From NCBI GenBank assembly GCA_041398745.1, contig JAWKUB010000011.1, positions 1 through 64,000 of the forward strand: a stretch of 64,000 nt of DNA, read 5' to 3'. The number at the start of each line of letters is the position of its first letter. Position 1 is the first letter of the stretch. Source of the stretch: JACKHO01 sp041398745 (lineage in GTDB: Bacteria; Planctomycetota; Planctomycetia; Planctomycetales; Planctomycetaceae). The notes beneath the pieces are model-generated. The model ran no database searches. It saw only the letters and a program-made list of their open reading frames with translations, and had not been told where the DNA came from. The position numbers and the translations under genes are program-made. Below, in pieces: positions 34,919-42,531 of this stretch.

Positions 34919-35094
34919 AGAGGAACCCCTTTGTTGAAAGTAAGACAAAATGTCAGAAATTAAGGCTGAAATGAGTGCCACAAGATTGGGCAAGCCAATA
35001 CCTTGAGGAGAGGTATCACATTATCCTAAAATTCGGATCGGCAATCGTCAATGTAAGGAATCGAAAAAAAGGGGCCTATGGCGGAGTTTTTCAC

Positions 35095-36267
35095 TTGACG
35101 CGAATTTTGGGTGTTATTTCAGGACTTGTGATTCTCGCATTGCTGGCGTATTTCGTGCTGTTTCGCAGCACCTCGACGCAAGATTCGTCAGTCGCAGAAA
35201 TCAAAGCCGCTGTTTCCAATCGAGATCCGTTCGAGGTTCAACGGTTGATTGGCGAGTTGCGAGAGGCGGGCAATCAGACCGACTGCATCGCTTTGCTGGA
35301 AGGCGCTCGAGCGCTTTATCTGGGCCACTCCGACCTGGCCTTGGTGAAATTCAATCAGTTGGATCCGGAGGGAGCACTCCGCAATCCTCTGCTGACGTTG
35401 ACCGGCGAGGCCTTGTATCTTGAGGGAGATTTGCAGAATGCTGAGATTTGTTTGCGATTGGCACTCACGGACGATGCGGAGAATGTCGATGCGCACCGGT
35501 GGTTGGCCATCGTGTACTACGATTTGGGCGCAGTCGACATGACGCTGGGCGAGCTTGACGAGGTGTCAAAGCGAGTAACACAGGACTTTCGTCCCCACTA
35601 CATGCGAGGAACAATTCACAGCGATTTTGGCCACCATGAAGAAGCGATTCACGAGTTTCAACTGGCGATCGATTTGGCTGGCAAGGAGCCGGCATCGATG
35701 CCAATTCGTGAGGCATTAGCGAAATCGCAAATGGCTCTGAAGCGATTTGACGCAGCGTTGCAGACGTTGGCGGATTGTTCGAAATCGGGAACGGCTCTAG
35801 CGCTCAAGGCCGACTGTTTGTGGCAACTGGGACGAGCGGACGAGGCGCAGGCTGCACTGAAGGCAGCAGAAGAATTTGGTCCTCCATCAAATATGGCCAG
35901 ACGTTTGCAGGCCCGCATGAAGTTTGAATCGGGAGACTTAGAGGGAGCCCTTAAACTCCTCGAGGCTGTCGTTGCTGTTGATTCAGCAGACGAAGAAGCG
36001 GAATATCAGTTGGCGCTCATTTTTCGCCAAATGAATGACGAAGAAATGTCCCAACGGCACATGCAGCGGGTTGACGACATCAAGTCGTTCAAAACAGAAT
36101 TGACCGAATTGAGTCAAACGGCAATGGAAGAGCCGCAGAATGCAGAAGTGCGCGAGGCGCTTGCTGAGATTTGTGAGCAGTTGGGTCAGCGTCAGTTGGC
36201 CAAGGTCTGGCGCACAGCGGCGGAATCATGCCGTCAGAACATTGCCACAAAGGACGCAACCCCTTGA
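35095..36267 (+). CDS. Membrane-anchored tetratricopeptide repeat protein
   Basis: The start TTG at 35095 is chosen: GGAG lies eight bases upstream and the product begins LTRILGVISGLVILALLAYFVLF, an N-terminal anchor. A GTG at 34975 would add 40 residues without features. 390 aa. TPR-like pairs include EGARALYLGHSDLALVKFNQ, LYLEGDLQNAEICLRLALTD, IHSDFGHHEEAIHEFQLAID, and KFESGDLEGALKLLEAVVAV. The stop overlaps the start of the CRTAC1-like gene, so the two are coupled and may work together at the cell surface. Confidence 0.78.
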   Translation: MTRILGVISGLVILALLAYFVLFRSTSTQDSSVAEIKAAVSNRDPFEVQRLIGELREAGNQTDCIALLEGARALYLGHSDLALVKFNQLDPEGALRNPLLTLTGEALYLEGDLQNAEICLRLALTDDAENVDAHRWLAIVYYDLGAVDMTLGELDEVSKRVTQDFRPHYMRGTIHSDFGHHEEAIHEFQLAIDLAGKEPASMPIREALAKSQMALKRFDAALQTLADCSKSGTALALKADCLWQLGRADEAQAALKAAEEFGPPSNMARRLQARMKFESGDLEGALKLLEAVVAVDSADEEAEYQLALIFRQMNDEEMSQRHMQRVDDIKSFKTELTELSQTAMEEPQNAEVREALAEICEQLGQRQLAKVWRTAAESCRQNIATKDATP

Positions 36268-38003
36268 AACGTGCCGCCCTTCTCATCTTGTTGTTTGTGC
36301 TATTCGTGGGCGGCGGGTGTCGTAACGAACACGGCACACCCACCACGCCTCCAATTTCGTCTCAAACGTCAACCGGCCAGACTCCGGAAGAAGCATCGCC
36401 CGTCCACTTCGATGAAATTGCAGCCGCATGGGGAATTGACTCGACCTATCAGGATGGCTCCGAAAAAGGTTTCGTGGCAATTCTTGAGTCGCTGGGCGGC
36501 GGTGTGGGTGTGTTGGACTACGACGTCGATGGTTGTCCCGACTTGTATTTCCCTGCAGGAGGCGATTTTCATGACGACAAAACCACGTTTGGTCGACCTT
36601 CGAAACTGTTTCGCCAGCTCACAGGAAATCCTACTCCAGCCTATCGGGACGTTTCAAATTCTTGCCATGGAGTGGTTGCCCCACACTACTCACACGGTTG
36701 TGCAGTAACGGATATGGACAACGACGGCTTCGACGACATTCTCGTGACGGGCTATGGCGGTGTTCAGTTCTTTCACAATTGCGGCGACGGAACATTCTAT
36801 GAAGTCAGTCAGCCAGGCGGCCTCACCGATCCATCTTGGAGCAGCAGCGCAGCCTGGGGCGATTTGAATGGAGACGGGGCCAATGACTTGTACCTTACAC
36901 ACTACGTTGACTGGTCACCCGAAAATGACCCCCCGTGCTTTTTCGGTGATGGTTCAATTCGCGAAATTTGCCCGCCGAGAAGGTTTTCGGGGCTGTCTGA
37001 CATCATCTACCTGAGTGACGGTCATGGTGGATTCACTGCCCCCGGCGAAACATTCGGCGACGTCTCTCATGGCAAGGGCCTGGGAGTTGCAATGGCAGAT
37101 GTTGATCTGGATGGAGATTTGGACGTCTACGTGACGAACGACAATGTCAAAAACTCCCTTCTCATCAATTCGGAGAACGCGAAACTCGTGGAGTCGGGAA
37201 CGAGCAGTGGGACAGCCTATGGAGACACTGGTCGCGAAGACGGAAGCATGGGCATAGACATCGGCGATTTCAACGGAGACGGCTTGCCCGACATTTGGGT
37301 CACAAACTACGAAAATGAAACGTTCGCGCTTTATCGAAGTCATGACGGGAGCTTCTTCCAACACGTCAGTCGCAGCGCGGGTATTTCGGCAGCCGGTGGT
37401 TTGAGCGTTGGCTGGGGAACCGTTTTCGCCGACTTGGACTTGGACGGCGATGAAGACCTGTTCGCAGGGAATGGGCATGTCATTCGTCATCCGACCAACT
37501 CGCCACTTCAGCAGGCGCCGCTCGTCCTGCTGAATGAATCGTCACAGCGTTTCCGGGACATTGCGCATCAGGCAGGCACGTACACGGCAACTCCCCACAT
37601 GAGCCGCGGCGTGGTCGCGGGTGATCTTGACGACGACGGCGACTTGGATTTGGTTGTTTCCCATATCAATCAGCCTGCGGCCGTACTCCAGAACAACTCC
37701 CCCCGAGTTGGAAACTGGCTAAAGCTGAAACTCGTCGGCACGCAGAGCGCTCGCTGGAGCGAAGGAGCGTGGTTGGAACTTGAGACTTCGACCGGCCGAA
37801 AACAAATTCGACTGAAGAAGGGAGGTACCAGCTATGCCTCAACATCTGCTCGTGAAATTCACTTTGGCTGTGGTGAAGGCGTATCAGTAAAGAAGCTGAC
37901 GGTCCATTGGCCTTCAGGAATCGTGCAGGAGTTTACCGGCCTGTCTACGGGTGAGTCGGTGGTCCTGGTTGAAGGTCAGGACGCGCTCGTCAAGCTCCCT
38001 TGA
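36264..38003 (+). CDS. CRTAC1/ASPIC-UnbV family lipoprotein with FG-GAP repeats
   Basis: The start TTG at 36264 overlaps the upstream stop (TTGA) and gives a perfect lipoprotein leader (LKRAALLILLFVLFVGGGC); an ATG at 36228 is the alternative. 579 aa. VHFDEIAAAWGI, then GGGVGVLDYDVDGCPDLYF, VTDMDNDGFDDILVTGYG, GDLNGDGANDLYLT and GDFNGDGLPDIWVTNY are FG-GAP/VCBS calcium-binding repeats of a beta-propeller. The C-terminal WLKLKLVGTQSARWSEGAWLEL and RLKKGGTSYASTSAREIHFGCGE are the ASPIC/UnbV domain. Often found next to TPR genes in planctomycetes, as here. Function unproven. Confidence 0.88.
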   Translation: MKRAALLILLFVLFVGGGCRNEHGTPTTPPISSQTSTGQTPEEASPVHFDEIAAAWGIDSTYQDGSEKGFVAILESLGGGVGVLDYDVDGCPDLYFPAGGDFHDDKTTFGRPSKLFRQLTGNPTPAYRDVSNSCHGVVAPHYSHGCAVTDMDNDGFDDILVTGYGGVQFFHNCGDGTFYEVSQPGGLTDPSWSSSAAWGDLNGDGANDLYLTHYVDWSPENDPPCFFGDGSIREICPPRRFSGLSDIIYLSDGHGGFTAPGETFGDVSHGKGLGVAMADVDLDGDLDVYVTNDNVKNSLLINSENAKLVESGTSSGTAYGDTGREDGSMGIDIGDFNGDGLPDIWVTNYENETFALYRSHDGSFFQHVSRSAGISAAGGLSVGWGTVFADLDLDGDEDLFAGNGHVIRHPTNSPLQQAPLVLLNESSQRFRDIAHQAGTYTATPHMSRGVVAGDLDDDGDLDLVVSHINQPAAVLQNNSPRVGNWLKLKLVGTQSARWSEGAWLELETSTGRKQIRLKKGGTSYASTSAREIHFGCGEGVSVKKLTVHWPSGIVQEFTGLSTGESVVLVEGQDALVKLP

Positions 38004-38004
38004 A

Positions 38005-39534
38005 TCACCTTTTCGACCCAACGTTCCACCAAATAGCCCCCCAGCCCTGTCCAGGCGAATCTCCCAGGGCGATATCGACGCGACCATCCTCATTGAAGTC
38101 ACCGGTTACAAGCCCCAAATGGCCAATCGTGCCCACTTCAAGAGAGTGCACTTCAAATTGACGCGGAGAGACTTGTTCGAGCCAGCAGAGAGAGTCATAC
38201 GTTCCCGTTGGCAGTTGGCCCAACAGGTTGGCGGGAAGATATCCTGAAACGGCAATGTCCTGGTCGCCATCACCGTCAAAATCCGCGATGGCTGAATCGC
38301 TTGCCCCCGGCATGGTGAGCAGCCGCTGCATTGAGTACGGGAAGCTCCCCTTATTCTCCAGCAAATGGACACCGTGGTAGGGCTTCACCAAATGACTGTC
38401 GAGTGTGTCACCGTTACAGTAGATGACGTCGATGTCACCATCGCCGTCAATGTCGCTGAGTTCAATACCGCACGAACCGAACGCCGGATCTTGTGGCTCC
38501 ATAATGACTTCACGACGAAACTTCAGGCTTCCCTCGTTGATAAACGCTTCCACAGTCTCGAATTCCTGGCTAATGAGAGCAATCACATCAGGCAGCGAAT
38601 CCCCATTAATGTCAGTGACACGGACATGAATTGTTCCGTGGCGTGCATCAATGACATGAGTTTGGAAATCGCTGGCTGTCAGGGTCGTGCCACGCGCGTC
38701 TGATTCGCGTTGATTCTCCATAACGAGTATTCGTCCCGTCTTCTGCCAGCCAAACTCGGCGACAACCAAATCAATATCTCCGTCAGCATCGAAGTCGGCG
38801 GGCGAGGCATCAGCAATGCGTCCCACATGATCCAGAATCGGAAACAGTTTCTGTTCAGTCTGGCTCCCCGGGGAATAGCTGATACTCCCCCGATCGTGGT
38901 CTCCGGGCAACTTGCTGCCTAACTCGAAAACCAGGAGATCGGCATTGTCATCCTGATCGACATCAAAGACCTTCGTGCCAGAAATATTCGATCCAGCAGC
39001 CAAGGTACTCACCGTTACTTGAGGAAGTGCAACGACGCCACCTAACTGTCCGAATTCCATGTCGCTAAACCTCAGGCCTGGCCAGCGACCTGAGTTTGCC
39101 GACCAGTCCAGGCTGGACACCATGGGAGGCTTCTGGGGCAATGGCAGCAGCTCTGGTCGAAACTCTACCGGTGACTCACTCGCCGCAAAAAGAGGAACCG
39201 TTTCCAACTTTTCCGGCGCTGCACTTTGGAACCATGCCACGACGTCGGAAGTCTTGGGGATTTTCAGATCGCTCCGTCCAGAGTCGGTATAGAAATCAAA
39301 ACCCCGCTGCGTTTCCCGATACCACGCATTGCGTGGGAAATTTTCAGCGGACGGCATGCGGTGACAATTGCCACAAAAATTCGTGATTTCCGCATCTCTC
39401 TTTATGTCTGTGAGGCCGACAGCTGGAGTGGGCGGGTCTATGGCCCGTTCTCGCGTAATCCAGAAGATCGCGCCTCCAATTGCCGTGAGCGTAACGACAC
39501 CAATCAGAATTTGAATTGTATTCTTTCCGGACAT
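38005..39534 (-). CDS. FG-GAP propeller protein with N-terminal c-type heme motif
   Basis: 509 aa from ATG 39534. One membrane anchor near the start (IQILIGVVTLTAIGGAIFWI) is followed by C54-G-N-C57-H58, a heme c attachment site with RMPSAENFPRNAW after it. The rest has VCBS/FG-GAP repeats: VFDVDQDDNADLLVFELG, PADFDADGDIDLVVAEFG, VTDINGDSLPDVIALI, LSDIDGDGDIDVIYCNG, IADFDGDGDQDIAVSGY and TGDFNEDGRVDIALGD. This suggests a surface propeller that carries an electron-transfer group. The stop lies one base from that of the convergent CRTAC1-like gene. Confidence 0.82.
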   Translation of the reverse strand: MSGKNTIQILIGVVTLTAIGGAIFWITRERAIDPPTPAVGLTDIKRDAEITNFCGNCHRMPSAENFPRNAWYRETQRGFDFYTDSGRSDLKIPKTSDVVAWFQSAAPEKLETVPLFAASESPVEFRPELLPLPQKPPMVSSLDWSANSGRWPGLRFSDMEFGQLGGVVALPQVTVSTLAAGSNISGTKVFDVDQDDNADLLVFELGSKLPGDHDRGSISYSPGSQTEQKLFPILDHVGRIADASPADFDADGDIDLVVAEFGWQKTGRILVMENQRESDARGTTLTASDFQTHVIDARHGTIHVRVTDINGDSLPDVIALISQEFETVEAFINEGSLKFRREVIMEPQDPAFGSCGIELSDIDGDGDIDVIYCNGDTLDSHLVKPYHGVHLLENKGSFPYSMQRLLTMPGASDSAIADFDGDGDQDIAVSGYLPANLLGQLPTGTYDSLCWLEQVSPRQFEVHSLEVGTIGHLGLVTGDFNEDGRVDIALGDSPGQGWGAIWWNVGSKR

Positions 39535-40016
39535 AAACCTTGCACCTCGGATTTCGTCATCATCCGACTTCAATTGCTACCTCTCCAAACGGCCTGGCAA
39601 AGTAAACTCTATCAACTCATTGAGGGGCTTCCAGGTCAGCGACATCCGCCGATGCTTGCGCCGGCACGTGCTGAGTAACTTCACTGCCAGCAGCGCTTTT
39701 CCAAGTCTCATTCCAATCTGAATTTGTGGCACCGCTTTGTTGTAAGCGAATCACCGCCGCGACGCCATTCATGGACAGTGGCCGTTTCCAGCATCTGAAA
39801 ATTACTCCCAAACTGGCAACATGGTTCGACCATCGGACGTCATCAGGTGCACACTGCGACCGGGAGCGAACCAGTTGTGTAACACTCGCCGAAGTCATTG
39901 TTGCGATGGGGCTTCTCTTTCTAATTCCGTAACGTGGTTGATGCTGCTGCGGCTTCTTAGAATTTCGATTTGCATTTCATCGAACTCCTCACGCAAGTCA
40001 CAAAAGGAAGCACATA
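39535..40016. other. Intergenic region with gene relic
   Basis: 482 bp between the FG-GAP gene and the sirtuin. Apart from the relic at about 39880-39932 nothing is recognised. Confidence 0.5.
39880..39932 (+). pseudogene. Relic of the 3' end of a paralogue of the 31038-32105 gene
   Basis: The frame ends TLAEVIVAMGLLFLIP-stop against FAEAAVVTGLVFLIP-stop at 32105. The bases after the stop (CGTGGTTGA) are also the same. The preceding ~150 bases in the same frame show no similarity to the intact gene. Only the tail of a former copy seems to be left. Confidence 0.6.
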
Positions 40017-40775
40017 ATGACGCCCGTCCAAATGGTGGCGAGTTGGTTGAGCAAGGCCAGACGTGCTGTGGCCTTTACTGGTGCGGGAATCAGTACCGAA
40101 AGCGGCATCCCAGATTTTCGTTCACCGAACGGCGTGTGGGCGAACAATCAACCGGTGTACTTCGATGAGTTTCTCCGGTCGGAGTCCGCCCGGTACGAAT
40201 ACTGGCGACAGAAATCGTTAACGCACCAGGAATTCCACGACGCTCGGCCCAACACAGGACATCGAATCCTGGCCGACTGGGAACAACGTGGCCGCATTGC
40301 GGGGGTAATTACCCAGAACATCGACGGACTGCATCAGGTCGCTGGAAACAAGAATGTCTGGGAATTACACGGGACGGCGCGGGAAATCGGGTGCTTGAGT
40401 TGTGCCTCTCGCTGGCCGGCAGATGGACTGGTGCAGCAGTTTCTGGAAACCGACGTCGTCCCCACGTGCAGCAAATGCGGTGGACTCCTCAAGCACGCAA
40501 CCGTTTCGTTCGGTCAGGGTTTGCCGGAAGACGTCATGAACGAAGCAGCACAACGCTCGCGTCAGGCTGATTTGTTCCTTGCGTTGGGATCCTCGCTGGT
40601 TGTGTATCCCGCTGCGGGACTGCCGGAGAAGGCGAAGAGTTGTGGTGCGAGATTGGTCATTATCAACAATACGGCGACACCACTCGACTGGCGTGCAGAC
40701 CTCGTCATTCGCGAAGGTCTGGGAGAAACACTCCAGCAAATCGATGCAGCCCTGAAAAAATACGAGTCGGCGTGA
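40017..40775 (+). CDS. cobB: NAD-dependent protein deacylase (sirtuin)
   Basis: 252 aa, start ATG 40017 with AAGGAAG seven bases upstream. FTGAGISTESGIPDFRSPNGVW is the NAD-binding Sir2 motif, ITQNIDGLHQVAG the second, and VWELHGTA carries the catalytic His. CLSC and CSKCGG supply four zinc-binding Cys. LGSSLVVYPAAGLP and INNTATPLDWRADLVI complete the fold. It removes acyl groups from lysines, using NAD. The sequence suits bacterial CobB-type sirtuins. Its last codons contain a terminator for the opposite strand. Confidence 0.93.
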   Translation: MTPVQMVASWLSKARRAVAFTGAGISTESGIPDFRSPNGVWANNQPVYFDEFLRSESARYEYWRQKSLTHQEFHDARPNTGHRILADWEQRGRIAGVITQNIDGLHQVAGNKNVWELHGTAREIGCLSCASRWPADGLVQQFLETDVVPTCSKCGGLLKHATVSFGQGLPEDVMNEAAQRSRQADLFLALGSSLVVYPAAGLPEKAKSCGARLVIINNTATPLDWRADLVIREGLGETLQQIDAALKKYESA

Positions 40776-40793
40776 GTTGCCTCACGCCGACTC
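40755..40793 (-). terminator. Intrinsic terminator for minus-strand transcription inside the sirtuin 3' end
   Basis: A perfect 12-bp stem, GAGTCGGCGTGA / TCACGCCGACTC (40764-40775 and 40782-40793), has a 6-nt loop and lies over the cobB stop codon. On the minus strand it is followed by GTATTTTTT. It would end transcripts from the gene at 40996-42420. Confidence 0.75.
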
Positions 40794-40829
40794 TGGAGAA
40801 CATGATCTCAGACAAGTCTCAGAAATTTG

Positions 40830-40967
40830 TAGGGTGTGTGCAGCAAGTCACCGCATTATGGTGGGTTGCGTCCGCGAATTGGGCGGTGCGGACAGGACAC
40901 CCATTTATCGAGTTGGATGACTTGCGTAACGCACCGTTCGGTTTGACGCGGACTTCACCCACCCTAC
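40830..40967 (-). repeat. Dispersed MITE-like repeat family A, copy 3
   Basis: On the minus strand it begins GTAGGGTGGGTGAAGTCCGCG and ends with GCTGCACACACCCTAC. It is almost identical to copy 4 at 48514-48652 over ~138 bp, with only a few base changes. The ends form an inverted repeat (GTAGGGTG/CACCCTAC). Confidence 0.9.
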
Positions 40968-40995
40968 ATGTTTCCCGATCCAGCGTGCACTACTT

Positions 40996-42420
40996 CTACT
41001 CCAGCGTATCAGTACCTTTCGGCTGCAGGAGCACGTCAACTCGCTTTGTGTCAGGCTTGAGTGCGATACTGAGCGACCGGCGTCCGTTCTCTTCTGGAAG
41101 TTCCCAGTGGTTGTTCTGCCAGGCACCCAGAGAGACGTGACAGTTCATCAAGTTACTGATTCTCAAATCCCCATTCACATCGGTCCTCCCGTAATAACGA
41201 AAGTTGCTGAACGGTTCCGACCAGGTGAAGTTAGGCTTGAGCAGGTACTCCGCTGAACGACCACACGAACCCGCAATTCGGGATCCGGTCCGAAATGTGT
41301 ACTGGTTGGGATTCACTCCCAACTGCACTCCCTCAATTGGATTTCCAGCCTTGTCGTGGGCATGCAGCACCACGTCGAACGTGGGAATCATGTCCAGCGT
41401 CACGTCGACAGCATCAGACTCAGGCGTGAACACCTGTGGGTACATGGCGTACGAATCGTGCTGTATGCCATTGTCCTCATAGCGTTCGCAGATTTCTGCA
41501 AAACGCTCCTCACTCGGTTTTGCCGAAACAAAACCCTCGCACATGGCAATGAAATGCAAATCAGTGCCGGGCGGGAGCGACTCAAACGTGAACGTACCGT
41601 CTGGCTGGATTTCCGCATAATCCATCCAGATCTGCCACGGTTCCTCGACATCGTTGAGTTGGATGCACTCGACAGAAACCTGACCGCGTTTGATGGGACG
41701 AGGGACATCATCTGACAGTCTTCCTTTGACCTGAACTCCCTTCTCAAGCGTTAGGACGACAACTTGAGGTCCGCCGTCTTCACGGCGGTTCCAAGGCAGC
41801 GAACTGCTGAAGAACGCAGGCTCGTCCGGCACAACACTGACCACGCGAACGGCACCGTTTTCACCTTCGACGGGACGTGTGATGACCCAGTCATCTTCGA
41901 CCCGCTGCGTGGCAGCGGGCGGCGCATACAAGTCGGGTTGCAGGACAAACACATCAGTGAGGGCGCCTTTGCTTTCCGGAGTAAACGTCTTAATACGCAG
42001 CTGCGTCCCGCGTTTCACGGTAACCCGCACCAAATCGGCGACCTCTAAATGTTCACTCCCCCAGCAGTAGTCGGGATGGTCAACGTTTACAGAAACGGTG
42101 GTGACCTTAACCTGCTCGTTGTGAAATCGGGGAAACTTCAGAGCGAGTTTCCCATCCTCGCCAGAGACTGCAATTGCAGGCTTGCCGAATTGCTCTTCAC
42201 GCCACGCACCATGCCCCAGCCGACTTCCCAGCGCCCACGGCGTGACCTTTACGCCGCCGACAGGATTGCCCTTTTCATCGACAACTTGGACGTTGAGTTC
42301 ATCCCAGACGACTTCTGGCTTGGCCGGTTCTGCCATTGCATCGTCACAAATGCCCATCCTGCAAATCAGCACAGAGGTGAGCAGAACCGAGAACAGCACT
42401 CTTAAGCCACTTGATTGCAT
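40996..42420 (-). CDS. Exported protein with carboxypeptidase-regulatory-like domains
   Basis: The start ATG at 42420 gives a signal peptide (MQSSGLRVLFSVLLTSVLICRMGICD). 474 aa. Several beta-sandwich repeats follow: LNVQVVDEKGNPVGGVKVTP, VTVKRGTQLRIKTFTP, VLTLEKGVQVKGRLSDD with GTFTFESLPPGTDLHF, and FDVVLHAHDKAGNPIEGVQL. This is the pattern of transthyretin-like domains used for adhesion or assembly outside the cell. No catalytic motif is visible. It is the last gene of a minus-strand group with the esterase and SGNH genes (111-bp gap). Confidence 0.72.
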   Translation of the reverse strand: MQSSGLRVLFSVLLTSVLICRMGICDDAMAEPAKPEVVWDELNVQVVDEKGNPVGGVKVTPWALGSRLGHGAWREEQFGKPAIAVSGEDGKLALKFPRFHNEQVKVTTVSVNVDHPDYCWGSEHLEVADLVRVTVKRGTQLRIKTFTPESKGALTDVFVLQPDLYAPPAATQRVEDDWVITRPVEGENGAVRVVSVVPDEPAFFSSSLPWNRREDGGPQVVVLTLEKGVQVKGRLSDDVPRPIKRGQVSVECIQLNDVEEPWQIWMDYAEIQPDGTFTFESLPPGTDLHFIAMCEGFVSAKPSEERFAEICERYEDNGIQHDSYAMYPQVFTPESDAVDVTLDMIPTFDVVLHAHDKAGNPIEGVQLGVNPNQYTFRTGSRIAGSCGRSAEYLLKPNFTWSEPFSNFRYYGRTDVNGDLRISNLMNCHVSLGAWQNNHWELPEENGRRSLSIALKPDTKRVDVLLQPKGTDTLE

Positions 42421-42531
42421 GATGAGTTCCTCGACCACCGAGATGATATGAGTGCAGAGATTGCGCACCGCTTGCGATGCCCCCTGCTCCAACATACGCA
42501 GCACCTCACCCAAAACGCGAAAAGATTCTGG

